Source of the DNA: a bacterium
GTDB lineage: Bacteria > Electryoneota > RPQS01
NCBI GenBank assembly: GCA_036504735.1
Contig: DASXUQ010000005.1
Location: 341,377-405,376, forward strand
Length of the DNA: 64,000 bases
Direction: 5' to 3'
Shown: positions 52,488 to 61,145 of the stretch, one piece after another
How positions within the stretch are numbered: position 1 is the stretch's first letter
Layout of the letters: each line of letters starts with the position of its first letter
Notes under the pieces: generated by a model
What the model was told of the DNA's origin: nothing
Database searches by the model: none
What the model saw: only the letters and a program-made list of their open reading frames with translations
Translations under genes and position numbers: made by a program

Positions 52488-54575
52488 TTACTCCGCTTTC
52501 CGTTCATCGTTCATCATTCCTCGTTCATCGTTTCCCCCAAGGCTTTCCAGCAGCTTGGTAAACACCGGGTTTTCCGGCTGCAATTCCACCATGATTTTCA
52601 CCAATGGCAGAATCCTGTCACTCTGGCCGCGTTTTGCATAAGCCTTGCAGAGGAACAGCAGGTACTTGGCTAAATCGGGCCGCGCGCTGGCCGCCGCAAT
52701 GTACAGCGGCTCGGCCTCCTCCAACCGTCCCGCCAGCCGCAACTCCTCGGCCAGATTCAGCTTGTAGCGCGGATTTTCGTCCAGCGCCATAGCTGCCTTT
52801 ACAGCCCGGATCGCATTGGGCGCGTCCCCTTCCCTGCGGTAATAGGCCGCCACACTCTCCCATCCGTACGCCGCCCTCGCAGGCTCAAGGCCCAGAATCA
52901 TCTCGCTGCGCGCCACCTCACTGCGGGCAAAAGCATTTTCCAATACATACGGCACCGGAACCAGCAGGGCAAATCCCACAATCACCGCCAGCACATCTAC
53001 CCGCCGCCCCTCCGCCATCTGCGCCAGCTTCCAAGCCCCCAGCACCACCAGCGGCCACAGTCCCAAACAGAGCAGATCCCAATCCCTCGCCGCCCCCAAA
53101 TCCGGACTGATAATAAACACAAATGCCCCCCCGCACACCCCCATCACCTGCAACACCCGCGAAGCAAAAAAGGCTGCTTTCTGCTCCCCTTTCCCCTCTT
53201 TTCCCCCTACTTTAGTGGGGGGAATACAAGGGGGGTGGGGAAAGTCTTTAGACCTCGACGAAGGCGGGGGGCCGGGGGATAGAGGTCTGCTGGCAAAATC
53301 TAAAGAGGATAAGGTTCCACTCAAGGAAGCACCAAGCTCTGAATCGCAATCACGTCTCACGTCTCGAGTCTCAAGTCTCCAATCTTCCTTTTGGCTTTTT
53401 GGCATTTGAGCTTTTTGGCTTTTGAGCAACGCCGCTCCCCCCGGCAGCGCCACGCACAGCAGCAGCACATTCAGCATGTCCCACCAATGCCGCCCCGCCA
53501 GCAGACTGTAGCCATCGGGAGAATCCGTCGGATACGGCGACAGCATATAATGCAGCCCCGGCCCGTAAAACACCACCACATAGGTCAGCACCGCCGCCAC
53601 GGCCATCGCCGCCACAAACCACCGCCACCTCACCGCGCGCCACAGCAGCCCCTCTTCCCCGCTCTGTTTGAGCAGCACCAGCAGTGCCACCGCCGGCAGA
53701 AACACCAGGGTCAATAAGTGACATCCCACCGCCACCGCGTACGCCAGCAGCGTCTTCAGCGGCCAGCGGGATCCGTCCGCACTCTCTTCGATGGCAAACA
53801 GCGCCACGGCGCAAATCGCCAGCGCCGTCCACGCATAGTCTTCCACATAGCCGAAGAAGAGCAGCACCCCTCCGCCGCATAAGAGCGTCGCCACAAACAC
53901 CGCCCGCGAGTTTTCCGGCAGCATCTTTCGCGCAAACCGCACCGCCAGCAGCACCAGCAAGGCTCCGGCTATGGCCGCCAACACAATATAGGACCACCGC
54001 CCCGCTTCAAAGAACCATGTCTTCTCCGCGCTGATCAAATTGTCATCCACGTCTATATCGTCGGGCCTGTCAGGCGGTGGGCGGAACTTCGCCACCAGCC
54101 GGAAGGCATTCTCGTGGAGTTCATACTCGAAAGGCTCCGTCCAATGTACGGAGCCCTTGTCCACCGAGGGAATCAGCCGCGCCTCCAGCCGCCCCAGCGT
54201 CACCAGATGCGTCAGCAGCAACTGGCCGTCGCCCATAAACGGCTCCTGCACACGCAGCAGCAGAAAAAGGGCAAAAGCCACTGCGGCCCATACCCACAAC
54301 GGCTGGGCCGGCGGAATCTTCCGCGCCAGATCCACCACGCGCCGCATCAGCGGCACACTCCACGGCGTCAAAAAGAATCCACCGGACAGGAGCAGCAGGA
54401 TGGAAACAGGCGGGGACAGAAACGCGAGATGATGGACTCCCCACCACCGCGCGGACGGAAAGACCCAACCGATGCACACCAGAACCAGCAGAATGGCGCC
54501 CGCGATTCTCAGCGGGACAAGGAAGGAACGGCGATCGGAGGACTCCGATCCGGAGGGAACTGCCATTGCGCACAA
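52488..54575 (-). CDS. Polytopic membrane protein with TPR tail; coding sequence contains repeat DNA
   Basis: A 695-residue protein with about 10-12 membrane helices (first near 22-40), FMGDGQLLLTH early (GDG/DxD-like, as in GT-C glycosyltransferases) and a C-terminal TPR-like segment (YYRREGDAPNAIRAVKAAMALD, ELRLAGRLEEAEPLY). Between two helices about 85 residues (KSQKAQMPKSQK, LETRDVRR, PPTKVGGKEGKG) are encoded by 7-mer, 8-mer and G-rich repeat DNA, and the last residues (NDERGMMNDER) by another 7-mer array. A glycosyltransferase-like role is an inference. It lies 14 bases after the next membrane gene. Confidence 0.8.
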   Translation of the reverse strand: MCAMAVPSGSESSDRRSFLVPLRIAGAILLVLVCIGWVFPSARWWGVHHLAFLSPPVSILLLLSGGFFLTPWSVPLMRRVVDLARKIPPAQPLWVWAAVAFALFLLLRVQEPFMGDGQLLLTHLVTLGRLEARLIPSVDKGSVHWTEPFEYELHENAFRLVAKFRPPPDRPDDIDVDDNLISAEKTWFFEAGRWSYIVLAAIAGALLVLLAVRFARKMLPENSRAVFVATLLCGGGVLLFFGYVEDYAWTALAICAVALFAIEESADGSRWPLKTLLAYAVAVGCHLLTLVFLPAVALLVLLKQSGEEGLLWRAVRWRWFVAAMAVAAVLTYVVVFYGPGLHYMLSPYPTDSPDGYSLLAGRHWWDMLNVLLLCVALPGGAALLKSQKAQMPKSQKEDWRLETRDVRRDCDSELGASLSGTLSSLDFASRPLSPGPPPSSRSKDFPHPPCIPPTKVGGKEGKGEQKAAFFASRVLQVMGVCGGAFVFIISPDLGAARDWDLLCLGLWPLVVLGAWKLAQMAEGRRVDVLAVIVGFALLVPVPYVLENAFARSEVARSEMILGLEPARAAYGWESVAAYYRREGDAPNAIRAVKAAMALDENPRYKLNLAEELRLAGRLEEAEPLYIAAASARPDLAKYLLFLCKAYAKRGQSDRILPLVKIMVELQPENPVFTKLLESLGGNDERGMMNDERKAE
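52496..52530 (-). repeat. GATGAA-type 7-mer array at the 3' end of the membrane-TPR gene
   Basis: Five 7-base units on plus (CTTTCCG, TTCATCG, TTCATCA, TTCCTCG, TTCATCG), the same family as 23485-23557. It is translated in frame as NDERGMMNDERK at the end of the membrane-TPR protein. Confidence 0.82.
53200..53424 (-). repeat. Cluster of three repeat families inside a coding sequence
   Basis: 53200-53240 is the second copy of the G-rich element of 40305-40338. 53261-53296 has inverted ends AGACCTC/GAGGTCT. 53352-53386 is a GAGACNN 7-mer array of about five units. 53393-53424 is an 8-mer array of four GGCTTTTT-type units. The reading frame stays open through all of them. Confidence 0.8.
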
Positions 54576-54589
54576 ACCCCGAAGGTTAG

Positions 54590-56113
54590 CTAACGCACAT
54601 CATAAAGACTGACACCGCCATGCCCGGCACAGCGGGCTCCAAGCAGCGGTAACTGAGCCAGAAAACTCGCCGCAGGCTTGGACTGAATACTGCGGTCCAC
54701 CACAATTTGCGCCGCGCCGTAACGCCGCAGAATCGATTGACGCTCCCCAAGAGTCAGAGGACTGTTGAAGAAGCGGTGAGCATCAATGCACCTCCGCTGC
54801 AATTCGTGGGGGATAATCGGACTGCCGTGCACGTGCGCCACCACCTTGCCGTCCATCACCACCGGCAAGATCAGCCCCAGATTTTCGTCCGACAGCACCA
54901 CCGTTCCCGCCGGAACATAGGCTCCCAGAAAGGACAGCCTCGCCGCCGCGCTTTCCGACGGCAAGTCCCGGTCCATCGCATGCCGCAAATCCAGCGCAAT
55001 CGCCTCGGCTTCGTGCACCCGGAATCGCAATCCCGTCAGAATAATCAACGCGCACAATCCCGCTTTCAAATACGTGCTGGGCCATGCCGTCTGCACCCAT
55101 CTCCATCCCACGGGCAGCGCATCGGCGATAAACAGCGCAATCCCCAAATGCAGAAACAGCGTACCGAAAAAGATAAATCGCCCACCAATCGCCGATTGCG
55201 CCAGAGCCGCCGAAACATACACTCCCGCGCAGAACAGAAAACCGTACACCACAAACGTGTGCCTCCCCACCCATGCATAATAGATGAGAATCGGAATCCC
55301 CGCCAGCGCCGGTCCCAGGCTCGAAATCTGTCCCGAAAAATGCGGCGTCGTAAACCATGATTCCGTCGCGCCGTGCGTCAGCACATGTCCGTAATCGAAA
55401 TACGGCCAGACAAACGCCGCCGCCACACACACCAGCGGCACCAACTGCACCGCCAGGGTCTTCTGCCACGTGCTCTCGGCCAGAAGCATTGCCCCTGCCG
55501 CCACAAACGCAAACATCGCCGTAATCGGATGCGACAGAAACGCCACCAGCATCAGCACCGTGTACATCGCCGCATCCGTCCGGCGCGCACCCGCAATCCA
55601 CTTCCGCAAAAATGCCAGCGCGTGAAAGCTGATCCCATACGTAAAGGTCGCAACGTACGGCAGCGTGTACAGAAACATGTGCAACTGATACGCATTGGAC
55701 TGCCCATACCCCGTGCCCCACACCACAAGCAGCACCAACAGCGCAATCAGCGGCAATTTCGGGTCTTTGAACTGCAGCCGAATCAGCCGCGCAAACCCCG
55801 TTACAAAGAGCACATAGTTCACCACCCCCGCCAGCATCAGCACCGCAAACACATCGAGATGCGTCACCCTGAGCACCACTCCCCAGAACACTGTGTACGG
55901 CGTAAACCTCGGCGACGTATCGCCCGGCAGCGCCAGCAACGGATTGGCCGGATGCGCCACATCCTGCGCAATCGCCCGCATCGCCGCCGCCTGTTCCCAA
56001 ATGTCCGCTGTATCCCGCCACGGCATCGAAGACAAATACAAAACAATAATCGGAAGTAATATCAAGCAGAACGCCCAGTACGCCCGGGCCGTACGGCTCC
56101 TTTCCACACTCAT
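54590..56113 (-). CDS. Polytopic membrane protein of unknown function
   Basis: A 507-residue protein with about 11-12 membrane helices and short loops; the only long exported segment is early (SMPWRDTADIWEQAAAMRAIAQD). A C-terminal soluble part follows about residue 370. The ATG at 56113 has GAGG six bases upstream. The layout with Asp/Glu in the first loop resembles GT-C-fold glycosyltransferases, but no diagnostic motif is visible. It is upstream of, and probably co-transcribed with, the membrane-TPR gene. Confidence 0.75.
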   Translation of the reverse strand: MSVERSRTARAYWAFCLILLPIIVLYLSSMPWRDTADIWEQAAAMRAIAQDVAHPANPLLALPGDTSPRFTPYTVFWGVVLRVTHLDVFAVLMLAGVVNYVLFVTGFARLIRLQFKDPKLPLIALLVLLVVWGTGYGQSNAYQLHMFLYTLPYVATFTYGISFHALAFLRKWIAGARRTDAAMYTVLMLVAFLSHPITAMFAFVAAGAMLLAESTWQKTLAVQLVPLVCVAAAFVWPYFDYGHVLTHGATESWFTTPHFSGQISSLGPALAGIPILIYYAWVGRHTFVVYGFLFCAGVYVSAALAQSAIGGRFIFFGTLFLHLGIALFIADALPVGWRWVQTAWPSTYLKAGLCALIILTGLRFRVHEAEAIALDLRHAMDRDLPSESAAARLSFLGAYVPAGTVVLSDENLGLILPVVMDGKVVAHVHGSPIIPHELQRRCIDAHRFFNSPLTLGERQSILRRYGAAQIVVDRSIQSKPAASFLAQLPLLGARCAGHGGVSLYDVR

Positions 56114-56216
56114 AACCATCCTCGCAAATCCACTCCCCGCCCCCACCCATCCACGTCGGCAGAGAGTCTTTCATGTGTATCGAATTTTAATACATCGTTC
56201 TCATAATGGTGCGGGA

Positions 56217-57293
56217 TCAGTCGCCCGGCGGCTGATCACTGGCCTCAGTCGGTTTTCCCTGAGATGTGTCCTCCTCTTCTCCTTGACGGCTGCGAATAAT
56301 CGTATAATTGACAATATACGGCGGCCACGTTTCCCGCGGCCCACCGTGAGTCCCCATCTCTTCATCTTTCCATTTCGCCAGTGTGCGCCGCCGCCGGTAC
56401 CACATCGCTGTCCCTGCCGCCAGCACCAGCAAAACAAACAACCCCGACAGCCACAACTCGGTATCGCCAATCAGCGAGAGCCGGTACGTGCTCTTGATGT
56501 ACGCCACATACTGGTTCTCGAAGCTCCCGCTTGACACGCCGAAAATCCGCGCGAATGCCTCATCGTAATCCTGCCCTGTGCGCAGTTCATGCACCAGATT
56601 GGACAGCCCCGACATTCCGTAGCGCAGTTGGAGCAGTTGCACCGCCACCGCCGACTCCGCGTACCCCTGCCTCGCCTCCAGCCCGCTCATGGCCAGCATG
56701 CTCTCCAGTTGCCGGAAAGAGTGCAGCCGGTTCGCCGCCGCAGCCCGCGCCAGCGCCGCCGACTCCACATAGTCAAATTGTCCCGACAACACCTGCGCCA
56801 AACCTTCATCCAGCCAGCGCGGAATTTCCGCCCGGGGCGCGCCCGCATGCAGCAGCAGATGGACATATTCATGCGTCGCCGTTGTCGGGAACGGTCCATA
56901 CTGCTGGCCAAATGATGGCGATTTCAGAATCGCTATGCCCCGTTCGGAGTATGCCACTCCATTCGCCCACAACGGTGTGCCCTGAGTGAGCCGCCCCCAC
57001 TCCATCTGATCCGGCGCGATGATAAACCGAACCGTATCACCCAGAGCCAGTCCTAAGTTCTGTTCAATCACAGGCACACGTTCCCGCAACACCCGCCACA
57101 AATCCCGCACGACGCCCGCATCCTTCGTGCTATACAGGATACGAAACCGCGCGGAGTCTTGTTCCATGTACTCCCGCTTCGATGTCTGCGCAAAGAGCGC
57201 CGTACACAACCACAGCACGCATAGGACAACTCCCATCATGCCGTGCAGTCGTCGCGGAACAGGCACACTATGACACCGATTGCGGATCAACAT
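56217..57293 (-). CDS. Peptidase MA-like (gluzincin) membrane protein
   Basis: About 358 residues. Signal peptide near residues 20-37 (MMGVVLCVLWLCTALFAQ), then an extracytoplasmic domain with the zinc motif HEYVHLLLHAG and the downstream Glu in PRWLDEGLAQVLSG, as in Peptidase_MA-like proteins. A membrane helix (LWLSGLFVLLVLAAGTAMWY, about 280-300) and a basic cytoplasmic tail follow. It overlaps the priA end by about 26 bases; a start at 57239 is an alternative. The substrate is unknown. Confidence 0.83.
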   Translation of the reverse strand: MLIRNRCHSVPVPRRLHGMMGVVLCVLWLCTALFAQTSKREYMEQDSARFRILYSTKDAGVVRDLWRVLRERVPVIEQNLGLALGDTVRFIIAPDQMEWGRLTQGTPLWANGVAYSERGIAILKSPSFGQQYGPFPTTATHEYVHLLLHAGAPRAEIPRWLDEGLAQVLSGQFDYVESAALARAAAANRLHSFRQLESMLAMSGLEARQGYAESAVAVQLLQLRYGMSGLSNLVHELRTGQDYDEAFARIFGVSSGSFENQYVAYIKSTYRLSLIGDTELWLSGLFVLLVLAAGTAMWYRRRRTLAKWKDEEMGTHGGPRETWPPYIVNYTIIRSRQGEEEDTSQGKPTEASDQPPGD

Positions 57294-59787
57294 CCACCTC
57301 AATCTCTACGCCGGGTTCGCCCTTCACCTGCCTGTATTGCATCAGCGCCATTCGCACCGCCTGATGCAGATGATTCCCTGCCGGGTCATCCGCCCGCGAC
57401 GTCCTCACCAGCATCTGAAAACGGTACAATTCACGGATCTTCGCCACCATGGCCGGGGCAGGTCCCAAAATCTCTACCTTGCCGATGGTTTGCAGCAACC
57501 GGCGAATCCTGAGCAAGGCCTTCGCCGGCGGCGTCTCTTCTTTACCAATCGCCCGCAGCAGAATCAGCCGTGCATAGGGCGGAAAATTCGCCTGCTGGCG
57601 GCTCTGCAACTCCGTCTGGACAAACGTCTCCCAATCGTGCTCCACGGCCACTTGCAGCACCGGATGTTCCGGCACAGATGATTGCAGGATCACCATTCCC
57701 GTTTCCGCGCGCCGCCCGGAACGTCCCGCAATCTGCACAATCAGGCTCGCGCCGCGCTCAGACGCTCGAAAATCCGGATAAAACAGTTCCGCGTCCGCCT
57801 GCACCACCGCGGACAGTTCCACATTGGGAAAGTCCAGCCCCTTGGCAATCATCTGCGTTCCCGCCAGCACATCGTATTCGCCCGCCGCAAAGGCCGTCAC
57901 CATCCGTCCGTGCATGCCCCGTCGCGATGCCGTGTCGCTGTCCATTCTCAGAATCCGCGCATCAGGAAATTCCTTCACCAATTCCTCTTCCAGCCGCTGT
58001 GTGCCCAGCCCTTGCGTAATCCAATCCGAGGCCCCGCACTTGCCGCACGTGTCCGGTGCAGGTTCTCGATAGTCACAATAGTGGCAACGCAACACCTGCC
58101 CCTTGCGGTGATACGTCAAACTTACCGAGCACTGCGGGCACATCGGCAGATTTCCGCATTTCCGGCAGATGATGAACGGCGAGAAACCACGGCGGTTCTG
58201 CAGCAGGATGGCCTGCTTGCCGCGCTTCAGCGTGATGGCAATCCGCTCTTTGAGTTCCTCGGTCAGAATCGGCGGTTCCTCGTGCTTCGGCGGTTTGTCT
58301 TCTTTCTTCGGAGGCTCTCCGTTGACCCATTTCTCCTTTGGGACCTCGCCCTCGATCTGCGGTTTAGGAAAACGCTGCACGATCCGCACTTCGGGCAATA
58401 TGGCTCCACCCACGCGCTCCGGCAGTCGCAGCATCGTGTATCGCCCTTCCAGCGCCTGATAAAACGACTCGATGGAGGGCGTCGCGCTCCCCAGCACAAT
58501 CACCGCATGTTCCATTCGCGCCCGCATCAGCGCCGCGTCCCGCGCATGGTAGCGCGGTTCCGGCTCTTCCTGCTTGTAGCTGGCTTCCTGCTCCTCATCC
58601 ACCACCACCAGCCCCAAATTCGGCAGCGGCGCAAACACCGCCGAACGCGCGCCGACTACCACGGGGAACCGTCCCGCGCGAATATCCCGCCACAAATCAA
58701 ACCGCACCGAAGATCCCTGCGCGCTATGCTGAATCGCCACGCGATTGCCGAAGGCCTGATAAAACCGCCCCCACACAAACGGTGTCAGCGCAATCTCCGG
58801 CAGCAGCACCAGCGCACTCTTCCCCATCTCCAGCGTTCGGCGGATGGCCTCGATGTACACCTGCGTCTTGCCCGATCCCGTCACCCCAAACAGCAGAAAC
58901 GGGTCGAACTGCCCGCGCTCCAGCGAACGGCTGATGGCCTCCACCGCCATCTGCTGATAGTCCGTAAGCTGTTTCGGAACGCTGATCTTCGGAGTCGCTT
59001 CGGTGTGCGGGTCCCAGCGCGTCACCTCCTCCAACCGCAACGCCAAAGAGCCTGCCGCCAAAAGCCGCGCAAAGGCCTGCTTCCGCGCCGACGTGGCCCC
59101 CTTCAGCAGGTCCGAACGCAAAATTCCTTCGGGTCCGCATTCGAAGATCATCCGCAACAGATGCTGCTCGTGCACCGAGCGCAGCCGCCCCAGATAATCC
59201 GGCCCGTATTCCGCCTGCACCTCCGCCGACAGATTCACCACCGAATCGAAGTGCGATTTTACCTTTGGCGGACGGAGTACAGGTCGAAAACTGACCAGCC
59301 CCGCATCCTGCATTCGCTTCAGCATCGCCGACCGCGGACCGAAGCCGTACTGCTTGGCCATTCTCTCCGGCGGCACAGGTCCGGCCTTCAGCGCTTCCAC
59401 CACATCGTGCGCGTCCGGATACATCTTCAAAATCTCCGCCAGCCGCGCTTCATCGAACGGCTCGGAGAGCACCCAGTGGCGCTTTTCGTCGAGCGAAATG
59501 CCCGCGGGCAGAGCGGCTTTCAGCACGTCTCCCCACGGGCAAAGATAATACTCCGACATCCAGCGCGTAAACTGCAGCATTGCCGGCGAAAAGGCAGGCC
59601 GCTCATCCAGCACATGCTCAATCTCCCGCGTGGCCTTGGGATTCTCCGCCGTATCGGTGCGGATGATAATCCCCGTCAGGCGCCGATGTCCGAAGGGCAC
59701 CAGCACCCGCATTCCGGGCAGAGCCGACGCGGCCAGTTTCGATGGCACGCGATAAGAAAACGCGCCCTCCACGCCCGGAACAACCAC
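57268..59787 (-). CDS. priA: Primosomal protein N' (replication restart helicase PriA)
   Basis: A 839-residue 3'-5' helicase that reloads the replisome at stalled forks. N-terminal DNA-binding domain, then Walker A GVTGSGKTQ, Walker B region VVVDEEQEASYKQEE, GSATPS, four-Cys pairs ICRKCGNLPMCPQC and CHYCDYREPAPDTCGKCG forming the zinc sites, and LAGTQMIAKGLDFP as motif V. Starts at GTG 59787; homology hints at about 10 further residues with no standard start codon upstream, so the exact start is uncertain. Confidence 0.96.
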   Translation of the reverse strand: MVVPGVEGAFSYRVPSKLAASALPGMRVLVPFGHRRLTGIIIRTDTAENPKATREIEHVLDERPAFSPAMLQFTRWMSEYYLCPWGDVLKAALPAGISLDEKRHWVLSEPFDEARLAEILKMYPDAHDVVEALKAGPVPPERMAKQYGFGPRSAMLKRMQDAGLVSFRPVLRPPKVKSHFDSVVNLSAEVQAEYGPDYLGRLRSVHEQHLLRMIFECGPEGILRSDLLKGATSARKQAFARLLAAGSLALRLEEVTRWDPHTEATPKISVPKQLTDYQQMAVEAISRSLERGQFDPFLLFGVTGSGKTQVYIEAIRRTLEMGKSALVLLPEIALTPFVWGRFYQAFGNRVAIQHSAQGSSVRFDLWRDIRAGRFPVVVGARSAVFAPLPNLGLVVVDEEQEASYKQEEPEPRYHARDAALMRARMEHAVIVLGSATPSIESFYQALEGRYTMLRLPERVGGAILPEVRIVQRFPKPQIEGEVPKEKWVNGEPPKKEDKPPKHEEPPILTEELKERIAITLKRGKQAILLQNRRGFSPFIICRKCGNLPMCPQCSVSLTYHRKGQVLRCHYCDYREPAPDTCGKCGASDWITQGLGTQRLEEELVKEFPDARILRMDSDTASRRGMHGRMVTAFAAGEYDVLAGTQMIAKGLDFPNVELSAVVQADAELFYPDFRASERGASLIVQIAGRSGRRAETGMVILQSSVPEHPVLQVAVEHDWETFVQTELQSRQQANFPPYARLILLRAIGKEETPPAKALLRIRRLLQTIGKVEILGPAPAMVAKIRELYRFQMLVRTSRADDPAGNHLHQAVRMALMQYRQVKGEPGVEIEVDVDPQSVS

Positions 59788-59816
59788 ATCGGCCGTGAGC
59801 GCGACGGACGAGGATG

Positions 59817-61133
59817 CTATGACTTCTTGCGAAACGCTAATCGGATCGGTACTCCTTGAAATCCATATTGCTCACGCAGCTTGCGCTCCAGATACTTCCG
59901 GTAATTATCCGTCATCAGTTCCGGATAACGCATCCAGAAGACAAACAGCGGCGGTTCCACCGCCGGTTGCGTGACGTAGTGCAGCCGCATGTCGCGGCTC
60001 TTCACGGACGGCGGCGGATTCGCCTGCATGAGTGCCTCGAGGAACCGGTTCAACTCCGGCGTGGCAATCCGCTTCTGCCGCTCTTCATGCACCTTCAACA
60101 CCAGTTCGAGTGACTTGAAAACGCGCGTCTTGTCCAGCGAGGAAATGAACAACTTGGGAACATGACTGAACGAGGCAAACCGCTCATCCAGCAGCCGCCG
60201 GAAATTGTCCGCCGTCGCGGTCTCCTTTTCGATCAGGTCCCATTTGTTGATGCAGAGAATAATTCCCTTGCCCAGTTCGTCCGCCATTTGCAGAATGCGG
60301 ATGTCCTGCGCCACCACGCCCTGCGCCGCGTCGGTCAGCACTACCGCCACGTCGCATTCGTTCAGCGCGCGCTCGGTGCGTACGGTGGTGTAGAATTCCA
60401 CCGCTTCTTCCACCTTCGTTTTGCGCCGCAGACCCGCCGTGTCGATCAGCGTCATCTCCTGGCCGTAATACGTAACCACGGTGTCGATGGCGTCCCGCGT
60501 CGTACCGGCAATCTCCGTCACAATCCGCAGTGGCTTTCCTGCCACGGCATTCACGAAGGACGACTTGCCCGTATTGGGCCGTCCCACAATCGCCACCAGC
60601 GGACGGGGGCGCGAGAGCGCCTCACTGCTTCCCGCCGACGGCAACCGCTCGGCCAGCAGGTCCAGCATGTCGCCCACGCCGCTGCCACCCGCGGCGCTCA
60701 CCGGCACCGGCTCTCCAAGGCCCATCCCGTAAAAGGACGATACTTCCGGGTACTGCTTCGGCCCGTCGGTCTTGTTCACCGCCAGAATCACCGGCAGCTT
60801 GGAACGCTGAAGCATGTGCGCGATGTCCATATCCACATCCGTTGGCCCGGTGTGCGCGTCCACCAGGAAAAGCACCAGATCGCATTCCTCCAGCCCGAAC
60901 TCCACCTGCTCGCGGATGGCGCTCTCAAACACGTCTTCCGAGCGCGGCACCCAGCCGCCCGTATCCATCAACAAAAAGGTGCGTGATTTCCACTCGGCCT
61001 CGGCAACATGACGGTCGCGCGTGACACCCGGTTCGGGCGATGTAATCGCCCGCCTCGAGTGAGTGATTCGATTGAAGAGCGTGGACTTGCCGACATTGGG
61101 ACGGCCGACGATGGCCACCATGGGAATTTTCAT
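59817..61133 (-). CDS. der: Ribosome biogenesis GTPase Der (EngA)
   Basis: A 438-residue protein with two tandem GTPase domains, needed for 50S maturation. G1 motifs GRPNVGKSTLFN and GRPNTGKSSFVN, G3 DTGGW and DTAGLRRK, and the G4 motifs NKTD and NKWD are all present, followed by the C-terminal KH-like domain. Length is normal. It is followed by priA after a 29-base gap. Confidence 0.98.
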   Translation of the reverse strand: MKIPMVAIVGRPNVGKSTLFNRITHSRRAITSPEPGVTRDRHVAEAEWKSRTFLLMDTGGWVPRSEDVFESAIREQVEFGLEECDLVLFLVDAHTGPTDVDMDIAHMLQRSKLPVILAVNKTDGPKQYPEVSSFYGMGLGEPVPVSAAGGSGVGDMLDLLAERLPSAGSSEALSRPRPLVAIVGRPNTGKSSFVNAVAGKPLRIVTEIAGTTRDAIDTVVTYYGQEMTLIDTAGLRRKTKVEEAVEFYTTVRTERALNECDVAVVLTDAAQGVVAQDIRILQMADELGKGIILCINKWDLIEKETATADNFRRLLDERFASFSHVPKLFISSLDKTRVFKSLELVLKVHEERQKRIATPELNRFLEALMQANPPPSVKSRDMRLHYVTQPAVEPPLFVFWMRYPELMTDNYRKYLERKLREQYGFQGVPIRLAFRKKS

Positions 61134-61145
61134 AAAATTGAATTG

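Noticed and set aside
54783-56174. A 463-codon overlapping frame inside the polytopic membrane gene
   Set aside because: A Gly/Ala/Val/Cys-rich frame-shifted shadow with no domains; the 54590-56113 frame has proper membrane helices.
57682-59859. A 725-codon open frame on plus opposite priA
   Set aside because: Antisense shadow of priA with low-complexity His/Arg/Gln sequence. The same reasoning excludes the long plus frames opposite ftsH, thrS, sdhA and the EF-G paralogue.
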